Assembly (NCBI GenBank): GCA_964428335.1
Contig: CAYRXW010000002.1
Span: 186,001 to 250,000 of the forward strand
DNA from: GW2011-AR15 sp964428335
Lineage (GTDB): Archaea > Nanobdellota > Nanobdellia > Woesearchaeales > GW2011-AR15
Direction of reading: 5' to 3'
DNA length: 64,000 bases
In this document: one piece after another, positions 17,609 through 25,743 of the stretch
Position numbering within the stretch: position 1 is the stretch's first letter
Layout of the letters: every line of letters begins with the position of its first letter
The notes under the pieces: generated by a model
What the model saw: only the letters and a program-made list of their open reading frames with translations
Told to the model about the DNA's origin: nothing
The model's database searches: none
Made by a program: the position numbers and the translations under genes

Positions 17609-18582
17609 TTCAGGTCCTGCTTTAATTTCTCGATTATTTTTACAGGCGTTGGATCAATCCCATATTGCTCTGCAAGATAATATCCAAGATAAAGTCCCAT
17701 CCAGATGCTTGTAAAAAGCCTTGTAAGGTAATTTGTCCCTGTTATTGCGATTTCAGTTACAGGGGTTTTATAATCCCTAAGAATCTTCTTAAAAATCTCT
17801 ATCCTTTTCTTGATCCTGTCATGGTCTTTCTCATCGCTTACAATTATGACATAAAAGTCTCCAACTGGGTTTTCATATGAGCAGATCTCATTATGGTTGA
17901 ACTCAGAAAACATATTATAGAACGCATGGGTCTTCGCATTCTCATTTATATCTGTTTTCCATTTTTCAGCTATGCAAAACATTTTCTGCGAAGAGTAGAT
18001 TATAGGCACTTTTCCTTTTATCTTTTCGCTTAGGTTTTTAGCGCTCTCCTCAATCCTCTTTTTCGAGTTTTTCAGGTCTTCAGCGCACTTTAGCACATTT
18101 TTTTCCTGGCTATCAATTAACCCTGCCATAGCTAACGTATTCAGCATTGCAACAAAAAGGTATGGTGTTGAAAGCCTTGGCTGTATCCCTGGTGGGATGC
18201 TTATGTGCGGTGTCTCATTAAGTTCTGAAAGCTCCTTAAGCTTTCCACCTGCAGAAATTGATATGGCTCTGCATCCTCTTTTTATTGCAAGTCTGTATGC
18301 AGAAATTGTCTCTTCAGTATTTCCTGAGTAGGATATCGCAAAAATCAGGCTTTTCCTGTCAACAAATTTAGGCAGACTGTAATCTTTCACTACATGTATA
18401 GGAACTGGGACATCCTTCAGGAAGACTTCAAGCAGATCACCATTGAACCCTGAGCCACCCATGCCTAGAACAACAACATTTTCAAAGTTTCCTGTAATTT
18501 TCATGTTAGGTAAGAACTTTAATGCATCTGTAAGCATCTGTGGAAAATTTTCCAAAACTTTTAACATATCTCCTGAATCCAT
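17605..18582 (-). CDS. Bifunctional phosphoglucose/phosphomannose isomerase
   Basis: 325 residues from the ATG at 18582 (MDSGDML); the frame reaches a TTG nine bases earlier. Two SIS domains are visible: VLGMGGSGFNGDL, then SYSGNTEETISAY and SISAGGKL in the first, and the C-terminal half with SEFNHNE (catalytic region) and a terminal VKIIEKLKQDLK helix. This family interconverts glucose-6-P, fructose-6-P and mannose-6-P, feeding both glycolysis and GDP-mannose-type precursors for the glycosyltransferases nearby. A TATA-like atatttaaac lies ~35 bases upstream in the end of the channel gene. It is coupled to the miniprotein downstream. Confidence 0.9.
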   Translation of the reverse strand: MDSGDMLKVLENFPQMLTDALKFLPNMKITGNFENVVVLGMGGSGFNGDLLEVFLKDVPVPIHVVKDYSLPKFVDRKSLIFAISYSGNTEETISAYRLAIKRGCRAISISAGGKLKELSELNETPHISIPPGIQPRLSTPYLFVAMLNTLAMAGLIDSQEKNVLKCAEDLKNSKKRIEESAKNLSEKIKGKVPIIYSSQKMFCIAEKWKTDINENAKTHAFYNMFSEFNHNEICSYENPVGDFYVIIVSDEKDHDRIKKRIEIFKKILRDYKTPVTEIAITGTNYLTRLFTSIWMGLYLGYYLAEQYGIDPTPVKIIEKLKQDLK

Positions 18583-18612
18583 TTTTATCAAGAGATTAAA
18601 ATCAGTTCGTGT

Positions 18613-19266
18613 TTAAATATCCTTGTTTTTAACTGAAAGCGCAACAAGCTTAGCCACAATAATTGTCAGGAACATCTGGCCAGATACTGATTCAATTGAA
18701 GATACCATCCTGGCAAAGGAGCTTAATGCATTGATGTCCCCATAACCAACAGTAGTAAGTGCTGTGAAAGAATAATATATCATGTCTGGCCAGTTTGGGG
18801 AAGAAATTGAAAACGAGCCAGGAATCAAGGTTTCTATTGTCATGAAAGCCTCTCCGAAAGCAATACCGATTAATAGATAAGTTACAATGCTTGCATATAA
18901 AACATTAGGTGTTACAACAACAGCCCTGATTAAATAAGTTAAAAGTGAATAGATAACATAAAGATAAAACATGGCAGAAAGAAAATGCGAGATGTAAAAC
19001 CTTCCTGAAACATAGTTCAGCCAGTTGGCAATCATTGCGGGAATGCCTAAAACCATACCAATAGCAAGATGTTTCTTATCTATATTTGCGACATACAAGG
19101 CTGAAAGCATAACAAAAGAGAAAAAAATGCTTAATGCCTCATTTTCAAACCTGCTGTTTTCCAGAAAAGGATAGCAAAGCAAAAGTATGATTAGGGATAT
19201 CAAAAGGTACTTAATCTTCCCCCGCATCCTTATTGGATTTACAAGGTGGGCAATTCTTTTAACCAT
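18613..19266 (-). CDS. Two-pore-helix potassium channel (ion channel family)
   Basis: 217 residues from the ATG at 19266 (MVKRIAHLV); the frame reaches a TTG at 19311. About five or six hydrophobic segments precede a re-entrant pore with the selectivity filter TTVGYGD, followed by a last helix ending just before the C-terminus. There is no cytoplasmic RCK domain, so gating is not by an obvious nucleotide or calcium module. An attataag box lies ~28 bases before the ATG on this strand. Role: K+ passage and membrane potential. Confidence 0.85.
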   Translation of the reverse strand: MVKRIAHLVNPIRMRGKIKYLLISLIILLLCYPFLENSRFENEALSIFFSFVMLSALYVANIDKKHLAIGMVLGIPAMIANWLNYVSGRFYISHFLSAMFYLYVIYSLLTYLIRAVVVTPNVLYASIVTYLLIGIAFGEAFMTIETLIPGSFSISSPNWPDMIYYSFTALTTVGYGDINALSSFARMVSSIESVSGQMFLTIIVAKLVALSVKNKDI

Positions 19267-19391
19267 ACTAATCAAGTAATCATTTACGCTTATAATATTT
19301 TCTAATGGCAAGCCAAAACGTCAGACGTTCCAGAGCAAAGGCAAATAATTTAAACTAATCTCTCATTTTGGTTTATGAGGTGCAGCAAAAA

Positions 19392-19814
19392 ATGAAAAAA
19401 TCAGTTTTTTTAATGATACTATTGGTATTGCCGCTGATAATGGCGCAAAGTGAAACAACACCAGTTGACAATACCTGCCTTATTGATGCAGTGATAAAAA
19501 GGGAAGATTCGCTTTTTCCTGTTTGGGAAAAATTCTCAGATTTTGTTGATACAGCTCACGAAACAAGGAAATCACAGCTGGTTTTGGCATGGAATATTGA
19601 AAATCCTGCTGAGATGAGAAAAGCAGTGAAAGCATCATGGCTGAAATATAAAAATGATGTCAAGGCAGCAAGAAAAATAATGGAAAGTGACAGACGCTTA
19701 GTGTGGAAAACATTCAGGACTGAAGTTATGACATGCAAAAAGCAGGGAGCAACTGTTAGTTTCTGGGAAAACGAGGCAGATGATAAAATCCTTGCAACAA
19801 ATGCAAGAAGCTAG
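19392..19814 (+). CDS. Small exported protein with signal peptide, unknown function
   Basis: 140 residues. The ATG at 19392 gives a signal peptide MKKSVFLMILLVLPLIMAQS with probable cleavage after MAQ. The mature part is helical and charged, with two Cys (TCLID and MTCKK) that could form a disulfide, and many Trp/Lys residues. An earlier in-frame TTG at 19368 is disfavoured. aggtg 14 bases upstream may act as ribosome-binding site; aataatttaaac near 19345 is TATA-like. The family is seen among DPANN hypothetical proteins as I recall, but no function is assigned. Confidence 0.65.
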   Translation: MKKSVFLMILLVLPLIMAQSETTPVDNTCLIDAVIKREDSLFPVWEKFSDFVDTAHETRKSQLVLAWNIENPAEMRKAVKASWLKYKNDVKAARKIMESDRRLVWKTFRTEVMTCKKQGATVSFWENEADDKILATNARS

Positions 19815-19842
19815 TTTTCCTTTTTTTCCTAACTTTTTTTTA
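19815..19842 (+). terminator. Oligo-T transcription terminator
   Basis: Two T-runs of seven or more (tttttttcc and cttttttt) directly follow the stop of the exported protein, as archaeal RNA polymerase terminates. No hairpin is needed or seen. Confidence 0.45.
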
Positions 19843-19859
19843 TCCTGTTCTTAGAAAAC

Positions 19860-19868
19860 TATATAAAC
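19860..19868 (+). promoter_or_regulatory. TATA box of the pilin-like operon
   Basis: tatataaac lies about 40 bases before the ATG at 19907. A short leader contains gaggtgg, a Shine-Dalgarno-like site. Confidence 0.55.
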
Positions 19869-19906
19869 CACATAACCCAGAATTATATCAAGAGGTGGCA
19901 GTTTGA

Positions 19907-20446
19907 ATGAAAAAAGGATCATTAAGTCTTTCTATTAACGCGATTGTAGTTTTGATTTTGGCAGTTACACTTTTAAGCCTTGGGCTTACTTTTATCAATA
20001 AGACTTTTGGAGGAGCTACAGGAGCGCTCCAGAAATCCCTGACAGGGATTGATGAGGACAGGAAAGCTCAGCTGATGTCAAAGTGTCAGGACTCAGCATG
20101 CCTGGAATCGTCAAAGATGACAATAAAAAGGAACAATCTTGATGAAAATTTGCTTGTATTGAACAACAGGTTGGACTGTGAAGTAGATATTTCTATTGAT
20201 ATAGGAAATGGTGGAACAGAATGTAATATATTAGGTGCTGACAGTGGCAACACCTGTGAAGATATAACTTTCCTAACTTTTGAATCCCAGCCAGTGCTTG
20301 CAAAAGAAAAAGTCATTGTGCCTATACAGGTAAAGCCTCAAAACTCAGCAACATCAACAACCTATAGGTACAAAGTTGATGTTTCAGGAGAATGTGAAGG
20401 CTCTAACATCCAAAAGACACTGTATTTGGATGTAGAGGTGGAATAA
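19907..20446 (+). CDS. Pilin/archaellin-like exported protein 1
   Basis: 179 residues. The N-terminus KKGSLSLSINAIVVLILAV is a class III-type signal: a short basic segment, a Ser-rich junction, then ~25 hydrophobic residues. It resembles archaeal type IV pilins that are cut by a prepilin peptidase and assemble through the hydrophobic helix. The mature domain is beta-rich with four or more Cys (CQDSAC, CNIL, CEDI), probably disulfide-bonded outside. First of three contiguous genes; the third has a closely similar N-terminus. Could alternatively be a simple membrane-anchored beta-sandwich. Confidence 0.6.
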   Translation: MKKGSLSLSINAIVVLILAVTLLSLGLTFINKTFGGATGALQKSLTGIDEDRKAQLMSKCQDSACLESSKMTIKRNNLDENLLVLNNRLDCEVDISIDIGNGGTECNILGADSGNTCEDITFLTFESQPVLAKEKVIVPIQVKPQNSATSTTYRYKVDVSGECEGSNIQKTLYLDVEVE

Positions 20447-20447
20447 A

Positions 20448-20669
20448 ATGAAAAAGAAACTTACACAGGCTGAAGAATTTGAAATCCTAAAACTGGTCTT
20501 GGATAAATTTCTATGGCTAGGGTTTGGTATAATGGCTTATGGGTTCTATACCCTGCTTACAGGCGCAACTGAAGCATTAAAACAAGGGCTTTCGTTCTTG
20601 TTTGGTGGAGCTTTGCTTCTTATGCTGTTTATGTTCCTGCTGCTAAAGGAATATGAGGTAGTGAAGTAG
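20448..20669 (+). CDS. Two-TM small membrane protein in the pilin-like operon
   Basis: 73 residues: a charged N-terminus (KKKLTQAEEFEILKLVLDKF), two hydrophobic segments (about residues 24-40 and 47-66), and a short acidic tail. It starts one base after the first pilin-like gene stops, and its own stop abuts the next ATG, so the three are translated as a unit. It could be an assembly or anchoring subunit for the two exported proteins. No family recognised. Confidence 0.7.
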   Translation: MKKKLTQAEEFEILKLVLDKFLWLGFGIMAYGFYTLLTGATEALKQGLSFLFGGALLLMLFMFLLLKEYEVVK

Positions 20670-21236
20670 ATGCGAAGCAAGAAAGGAATGGAGCTTTCAA
20701 TTAATTTTTTAGTTGGCCTTATCCTTGGCGTAGTCCTGCTAAGCCTTGGATTGGTTTTTACCTATAAGATGGTTGCAGGTGTAGGAAAGATTGAAAAGAT
20801 GGGCCTTCCAAGCTACTTTGAGATTGAAGAACAGAACTGTGTGCAGAGAAATGAAAGAGTCTGCATCCCGACAGTGAAACAGCAGGTAGAGACATTAAAG
20901 ACAGCTTCTTATGGGGTAATAATAAACAACATCTATGGTGAAGAAAAAACTTTCAGGATTAATGTTGAGTTCAGGCGCGGAATTTTGGAAGATGGAAGCG
21001 AGACAGATGATGTTGAAGTAACTGAGTGGACCTTTGAGGAATTTGAGGAAACTGTTTTAGAAAACAATGATCATATAGTAATAGAAGTCCCGATAAGGCC
21101 ACCTGCAAAAACAGATGCAGGCGCATATGTTTTTAATGTAAACGTATGTTTTGATGCAGATGACAATCCAAGTGATAAGTGTGATGAAGGAAGCCTTTAC
21201 GCACCAACACAGCAGATAACAGTAGAAGTTATCTGA
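20670..21236 (+). CDS. Pilin/archaellin-like exported protein 2
   Basis: 188 residues. The N-terminus (RSKKGMELSINFLVGLILGV) repeats the pattern of the first gene: basic pair, G-M-E-L-S-I-N junction, then a long hydrophobic helix. Glu close to the junction is the hallmark of type IV pilin-like subunits. The outer domain carries acidic strands and Cys residues (NCVQ, VCIP, VCFD, KCDE). With the two preceding genes it makes a compact operon with no visible ATPase or prepilin peptidase, which would have to be elsewhere. Confidence 0.62.
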   Translation: MRSKKGMELSINFLVGLILGVVLLSLGLVFTYKMVAGVGKIEKMGLPSYFEIEEQNCVQRNERVCIPTVKQQVETLKTASYGVIINNIYGEEKTFRINVEFRRGILEDGSETDDVEVTEWTFEEFEETVLENNDHIVIEVPIRPPAKTDAGAYVFNVNVCFDADDNPSDKCDEGSLYAPTQQITVEVI

Positions 21237-21251
21237 TTTTTTTTATCTTTC
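21237..21251 (+). terminator. Oligo-T terminator after the pilin-like operon
   Basis: A run of eight T follows the stop codon of the third gene. The methyltransferase gene ends just beyond, in convergent orientation. Confidence 0.4.
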
Positions 21252-21273
21252 TCAGTTATTATATATGAATAAC

Positions 21274-21840
21274 TCAGCATTTGAGGTGATATATTGATAC
21301 TTTTTGGATATCAACAAAAGTATTTTTGCTATCAATTAACTTCATCTTTAACAGCCTGAATGTCCTTTTCCATTCAAGATCAGTCTTATTGGAGTGCGGG
21401 TGATTTAGAAATTCCAGGGAAAGCAAGCTATCTACCGCACAAGTGTATAATTTTCCAATCATGCTATTAAAGACGTCTTCTATTATTATCACTCTTTCTG
21501 ACACTCTTTTTGCTTCCTTTAATAGCTCAATGGGTGAGCAAGTATGATGCAGGACATTGCTGAGCAGTGCAACTGAAAATTCTTTATTCTTGAACTCTGT
21601 TTTCTTGCCATCATATATAACCGGAGTAATTCCTTTTATTAAGCTGTAATTCCTTATGTCAATTGGCATTACAGCATGACCTTTTTCAGCAAGCATAGAT
21701 GCAAAATAGCATGAACCACAGCCTATATCTATTATAGAATCACCTTTTTTAATATAATCTCTTATTAGATAGTATTTTTTTCCCGCAGCAATCTTGTATA
21801 AAGGCCTTGCTGTTCTCATTAGGACAGATTTAACATCCAT
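21274..21840 (-). CDS. Class I SAM-dependent methyltransferase
   Basis: 188 residues. Motif I IIDIGCGSCYF, motif II region VMPIDIR and the post-motif LLSNVLHHTC are those of the Methyltransf_11 family. About 190 residues is a little short but complete for a small-molecule methyltransferase. It stands alone between convergent and divergent neighbours. Substrate cannot be told; a quinone-like, lipid or sugar acceptor is possible. Confidence 0.82.
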   Translation of the reverse strand: MDVKSVLMRTARPLYKIAAGKKYYLIRDYIKKGDSIIDIGCGSCYFASMLAEKGHAVMPIDIRNYSLIKGITPVIYDGKKTEFKNKEFSVALLSNVLHHTCSPIELLKEAKRVSERVIIIEDVFNSMIGKLYTCAVDSLLSLEFLNHPHSNKTDLEWKRTFRLLKMKLIDSKNTFVDIQKVSIYHLKC

Positions 21841-21954
21841 GATTATTCAAAGCATCTGTTTGTTATTATATTTATTCATTATTTTTTGTATGCTGCTCTT
21901 TCCTTAAAAAAACCTGCACAAAAAGCTATTAAATCAAGTCATATTCAGAATATC

Positions 21955-22908
21955 ATGCATATTCGCTTCAAAAAAAAGGCTTTTATTCTAACTCTTATCT
22001 TTCTTTGCCTATTATTTTTCATTTCTATAAAACTATATTCTCAGTTTCACCTGATAAATATTGTGCAAAAGCGGCAGCAGCTGATAAATTATATATTCAA
22101 AGCAGAATCTTTGCCAGCAGGTTACCCCCAGGATATAAGTTCACATCATGATAGGCTTTCAATAGAAAGCGCAGAAAAATATACTGTCTATATGAAGCAT
22201 AACGTCACATCTGTATCTTACTTTTACAGATCAAAAAATAACAGCAGCAAGCTTATGATATTTGTATCAGGGCACTTTTGTGAGGTGAGGGCGTGCCATG
22301 GTAATGAGATATCATATTTTCTTGAAAGAAATTATTCTGTGCTTGCCTTTTCATTGCCTTCTGCAGACAATAATGCCAGCCACAGCTCACATAAATATCT
22401 TGGCAGGCATGAATCAGGGAATTTTTCAATGATATCTTATTTTGTTGAACCAATAGTATTATCTCTTAATTTTGTGAGTGATAAATATAGGTTTGAGGAT
22501 ATATCCATGACGGGAATATCAGGCGGAGGATGGGTAACAACGGTATATGCGGCAATAGATGAAAGGATAAAAAAAAGCTATCCTCTTGCAGGCACTCTTC
22601 CAATGGAATACCTAAACGAAGAGACTTATGGGGATTACGAGTACAGGCTGGAAGCACTCTATAAAGTTGCGGATTATTATGATCTTTACATCCTTGGCTC
22701 TGTTCCAAACGGAAGGTCACAGGTGCAGATTTTAAACCTTGATGATGAGTGCTGCTTTCAGGGAAGCCTATATCTGAAAAAGCCTTATGGTCCAATGATA
22801 AGCAGAAAGCTGAAATCTTTAAACGGAGGGAATTTCGATGTGGTTATTGTAAATCAGTCATGGCACGCATATTCCCCAGAAGCATTATCAATTATAATTA
22901 AAGGATAG
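21955..22908 (+). CDS. Membrane-anchored alpha/beta hydrolase-like protein
   Basis: 317 residues from the ATG at 21955 (MHIRFKKKAF); the ORF has 23 more codons upstream that overlap the likely promoter. One signal-anchor helix is followed by an alpha/beta-hydrolase pattern: MIFVSGHFCE (oxyanion strand), then the nucleophile elbow TGISGGGW (G-x-S-x-G), and a late His in QSWHAYSPE that would complete the triad. The enzyme would face outside. Alternatives are an esterase or a peptidase-like fold with another substrate. Confidence 0.65.
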   Translation: MHIRFKKKAFILTLIFLCLLFFISIKLYSQFHLINIVQKRQQLINYIFKAESLPAGYPQDISSHHDRLSIESAEKYTVYMKHNVTSVSYFYRSKNNSSKLMIFVSGHFCEVRACHGNEISYFLERNYSVLAFSLPSADNNASHSSHKYLGRHESGNFSMISYFVEPIVLSLNFVSDKYRFEDISMTGISGGGWVTTVYAAIDERIKKSYPLAGTLPMEYLNEETYGDYEYRLEALYKVADYYDLYILGSVPNGRSQVQILNLDDECCFQGSLYLKKPYGPMISRKLKSLNGGNFDVVIVNQSWHAYSPEALSIIIKG

Positions 22909-22921
22909 ATTTTACAGCAAA

Positions 22922-23641
22922 TTAAACCGTATTTATTATCTTTGCAAATTTTTCTGGGTCAAGACTTGCCCCTCCAGGAAGGCACCCATCAACATTTTTC
23001 ATTTTCAGGAGCTCATAAGAATTTTCAGGAGTTACAGATCCGCCATAAATAACTTTAACAGTCCTTTCGAATTTTTCTTTTATCACTTCTTTTATGAAAC
23101 TATGGGCTTCATCAGCTTGTAAAGGCGTAGCATTTTTCCCTGTCCCTATTGCCCATACTGGCTCATATGCTACTATCACTTTGCTTATGTTCACTCCTTC
23201 AAGCCCAGCCAAAAGCTGCTTCTTTATAGTTTCTTTTGTCTGGCCTTTTTCCATTTCTTCTAAAGATTCACCGATACAAAAAACAACATTCAATTTATTT
23301 TTGATTGCCATATTTGCCTTTTTATTCAGTATTTCATCTGATTCATTGAAATACTTCCTTCTTTCACTGTGCCCTATTATTACATAGTCTGCGAATTCTT
23401 TTATCATCCTTGGGGAAACCTCTCCTGTAAAAGCTCCGGATTCTTCAAAATAGATATCCTGCGCAGCAAGCAGGATATTAGAATTCTTTACATTCCTTGA
23501 AAGCTCGCAAAGACATGTGAAAGGTGCAGCAAGGATTATTGTATTGCCGGAATTTTTAACCAACGGCTTAAACCTCCTTAAGTAAGACACTGCCTCAAGT
23601 GAGGTCTTATTCATCTTCCAGTTCCCAATAAATATCTTCAT
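22922..23641 (-). CDS. tpiA: Triosephosphate isomerase, bacterial-type
   Basis: 239 residues. All catalytic parts are present: GNWKMNK (Asn7 and Lys9), IIGHSERR with the electrophile His, YEPVWAIGTGK with the catalytic Glu, and the phosphate loop YGGSVTPEN. It interconverts dihydroxyacetone phosphate and glyceraldehyde-3-phosphate. Length and the WAIGTGK loop follow bacterial/eukaryal enzymes rather than the shorter ~220-residue form usual in archaea. Its ATG overlaps the stop of the transglutaminase-like gene by one base. Confidence 0.95.
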   Translation of the reverse strand: MKIFIGNWKMNKTSLEAVSYLRRFKPLVKNSGNTIILAAPFTCLCELSRNVKNSNILLAAQDIYFEESGAFTGEVSPRMIKEFADYVIIGHSERRKYFNESDEILNKKANMAIKNKLNVVFCIGESLEEMEKGQTKETIKKQLLAGLEGVNISKVIVAYEPVWAIGTGKNATPLQADEAHSFIKEVIKEKFERTVKVIYGGSVTPENSYELLKMKNVDGCLPGGASLDPEKFAKIINTV

Positions 23642-25590
23642 TAGATACCGATACGTCCAAATGCTATTTTAATCTTTCTATCCAGATAATTGGAAATTCC
23701 ATTAAGCCAAAGCATTATTTTCTGCAATCCTTTGGCATTTGTACTTATCTGGGCTGAGTGCCCTGTAGTATATTTTCTGCCAAGATTGTCATGGTAGATT
23801 GCAGATATTGTAAGCTTATTATCTTTTTCAATGGCATCCTTGCCAAGGCTTACAGTGAACTTTTGGTTGCTATCAATGCTTTCAAAGTGCCAGGAAGTCT
23901 CTCTTTCATTAAAATAGAAAACAACTGTGGCATTATTTGCATCGCTTCCTTCATTTAATGCTTCAAAGCTGACATCGAATTCTTCATAGTCTAAAATCTC
24001 AGGATAATCAAGGTTTCCAATTTTAAGTTCTGGCTTTTTTGATATAAGGATTTCAATATCCGAAGTCTTGCTGACGTGCCTGTTTGATGCAGTTATTGCA
24101 ATCACATTTATCCCGCTTCTTGCTGAACGTGAATTGAACCTGCTTGTCTTCTCCTGGCTTATCCCCAAATCCATGTAACTGCAGCTATCCATACAGATTT
24201 TCAGTCTTTCAAGCAGTATGTTTCCTGTATTTTTCACATTGCATGTCACTTCAAAGCTTTCGTTGATATATGCAGTGCTGCCTGAGCTGCACTTAAAATC
24301 AATTTTTCCCAAGCTATTTTTTGATTCATCAATCACCAAGCTGTCTAGTATTGTTAATGCCTGCGCTTTTCCCATTGCAGAAGCCCCGCTGCTTGCCTTA
24401 AAATCAGATTCATGCATGAATCCAAGCGAATTTCTTGCGCTTATAGGAAACGTATAGATATATCCTTTTTTCATGTCACCCAGTTTGACTAGCCATGCTA
24501 CTTTCTTTGTCTCTCTTGGGGAAAGTGCAACATATTTGCTTTGCCCAGTGATAGTTACTTCTTTTGGTGCGCTCAGTTCCAGTTCAAGCCCGACATAATT
24601 ATCTTTTTTGTTCTCGATCTCTGCAATTATAATATTATATGATTCGAAATCAATCTCTTTCTTGTAAGGATATAGGTTTATTTCAACAGGATCTGATATT
24701 TTTCTGCCTGTCTCAATGACATTCACATCAATATCAAGTTCCTTAGGGGTTACTTTCCCACTTCCCTGCCATTCATATCTTGTGCTTGTCTTATCTGAGT
24801 CAGTTGAATCCTTGAGCTTGATATGCCCACCATCAATGAACCCAAACTGCCCATATGTCGGGTCAAAAGGCATCCAGCCATATCCAGGGAAATAGACTTC
24901 AGCCCATCCGTGAAGGCCCCACGGTTTCTCAAAAAGTTCTGAATTGGTATATGAAATACCTGAAACAAATCTTGCAGGGATGCCAAGAGAGCGGCAAAAT
25001 GCAATGAAAAGATTCGTAAGTTCATCGCAGACACCATATCTGTTTTCTAAAACCCATGAAGCGCTCTTTGAAGCATCTGCAGTGGCTGAAGTTAAGCTGT
25101 AATTGATATTTTCTTTAGTCCAGGAAGCAAGCTTAAAGACTGCCTTATATAAATCATCCTCACCTTCAACTATCATTGAGGCCTGCCTTATTATATCTTC
25201 ATTGATATCAATCTTATCCGTGCTCATTAAGTACTCAGATTCTTCATCCAATGGAAACGAGATTTTTTTATTTACTGGTAAGAATTTATTATAAGTCCGA
25301 ACTCTTGAATTGACTTCAAATTCATTTTCTTCTTCTGATTCTTCAAAAGAGAACATATAGTGAGTATCATTAAATTCAGCGGAAGGCGAAGTGTCTATTG
25401 AGATCACTTCCTGGTTAAAGCTTTCTTCAGGGAAATAATTTATGCTTGTCTTTACCCAGTCAACATCGCCAGCTGAGGAAAAAGAAGATTTTGTGCGTAT
25501 ATCTAAAAGAAGGCTCTCAGAATAGAAAAAATCATCAGTAAGTGAAAATGCAAAAGGAACAAGAAGGAAAAATAAAAAAATTTTTTTCAT
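23641..25590 (-). CDS. Exported transglutaminase-like protein
   Basis: 649 residues. A signal peptide (MKKIFLFFLLVPFAFS) is followed by a transglutaminase core with catalytic Cys188 (YGVCDELT), His227 (LHGWAEVYF) and Asp243 (FDPTYG). The C-terminal 350 residues are beta-rich and include Ig/CARF-like segments (DYEEFDVSFEALNEGSD region) with a Cys pair (CMDSCS). Such archaeal proteins act outside as proteases or cross-linkers of surface proteins. No C-terminal membrane helix is obvious, so it may be secreted or held by lipid or protein contact. Confidence 0.8.
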   Translation of the reverse strand: MKKIFLFFLLVPFAFSLTDDFFYSESLLLDIRTKSSFSSAGDVDWVKTSINYFPEESFNQEVISIDTSPSAEFNDTHYMFSFEESEEENEFEVNSRVRTYNKFLPVNKKISFPLDEESEYLMSTDKIDINEDIIRQASMIVEGEDDLYKAVFKLASWTKENINYSLTSATADASKSASWVLENRYGVCDELTNLFIAFCRSLGIPARFVSGISYTNSELFEKPWGLHGWAEVYFPGYGWMPFDPTYGQFGFIDGGHIKLKDSTDSDKTSTRYEWQGSGKVTPKELDIDVNVIETGRKISDPVEINLYPYKKEIDFESYNIIIAEIENKKDNYVGLELELSAPKEVTITGQSKYVALSPRETKKVAWLVKLGDMKKGYIYTFPISARNSLGFMHESDFKASSGASAMGKAQALTILDSLVIDESKNSLGKIDFKCSSGSTAYINESFEVTCNVKNTGNILLERLKICMDSCSYMDLGISQEKTSRFNSRSARSGINVIAITASNRHVSKTSDIEILISKKPELKIGNLDYPEILDYEEFDVSFEALNEGSDANNATVVFYFNERETSWHFESIDSNQKFTVSLGKDAIEKDNKLTISAIYHDNLGRKYTTGHSAQISTNAKGLQKIMLWLNGISNYLDRKIKIAFGRIGI

Positions 25591-25743
25591 TCATCTTTTC
25601 AATAAAAATAAGTATTAAAAACTTTCTTTAAAATGCTCTGGCTTTCCTCAATCAATACTTGTTTTATACCACAATCTTTTTATACCTGTAGACATTTAAA
25701 AAAAGTAACAATTATTTATTACTATAAAATGGGAGGGGTTTAG

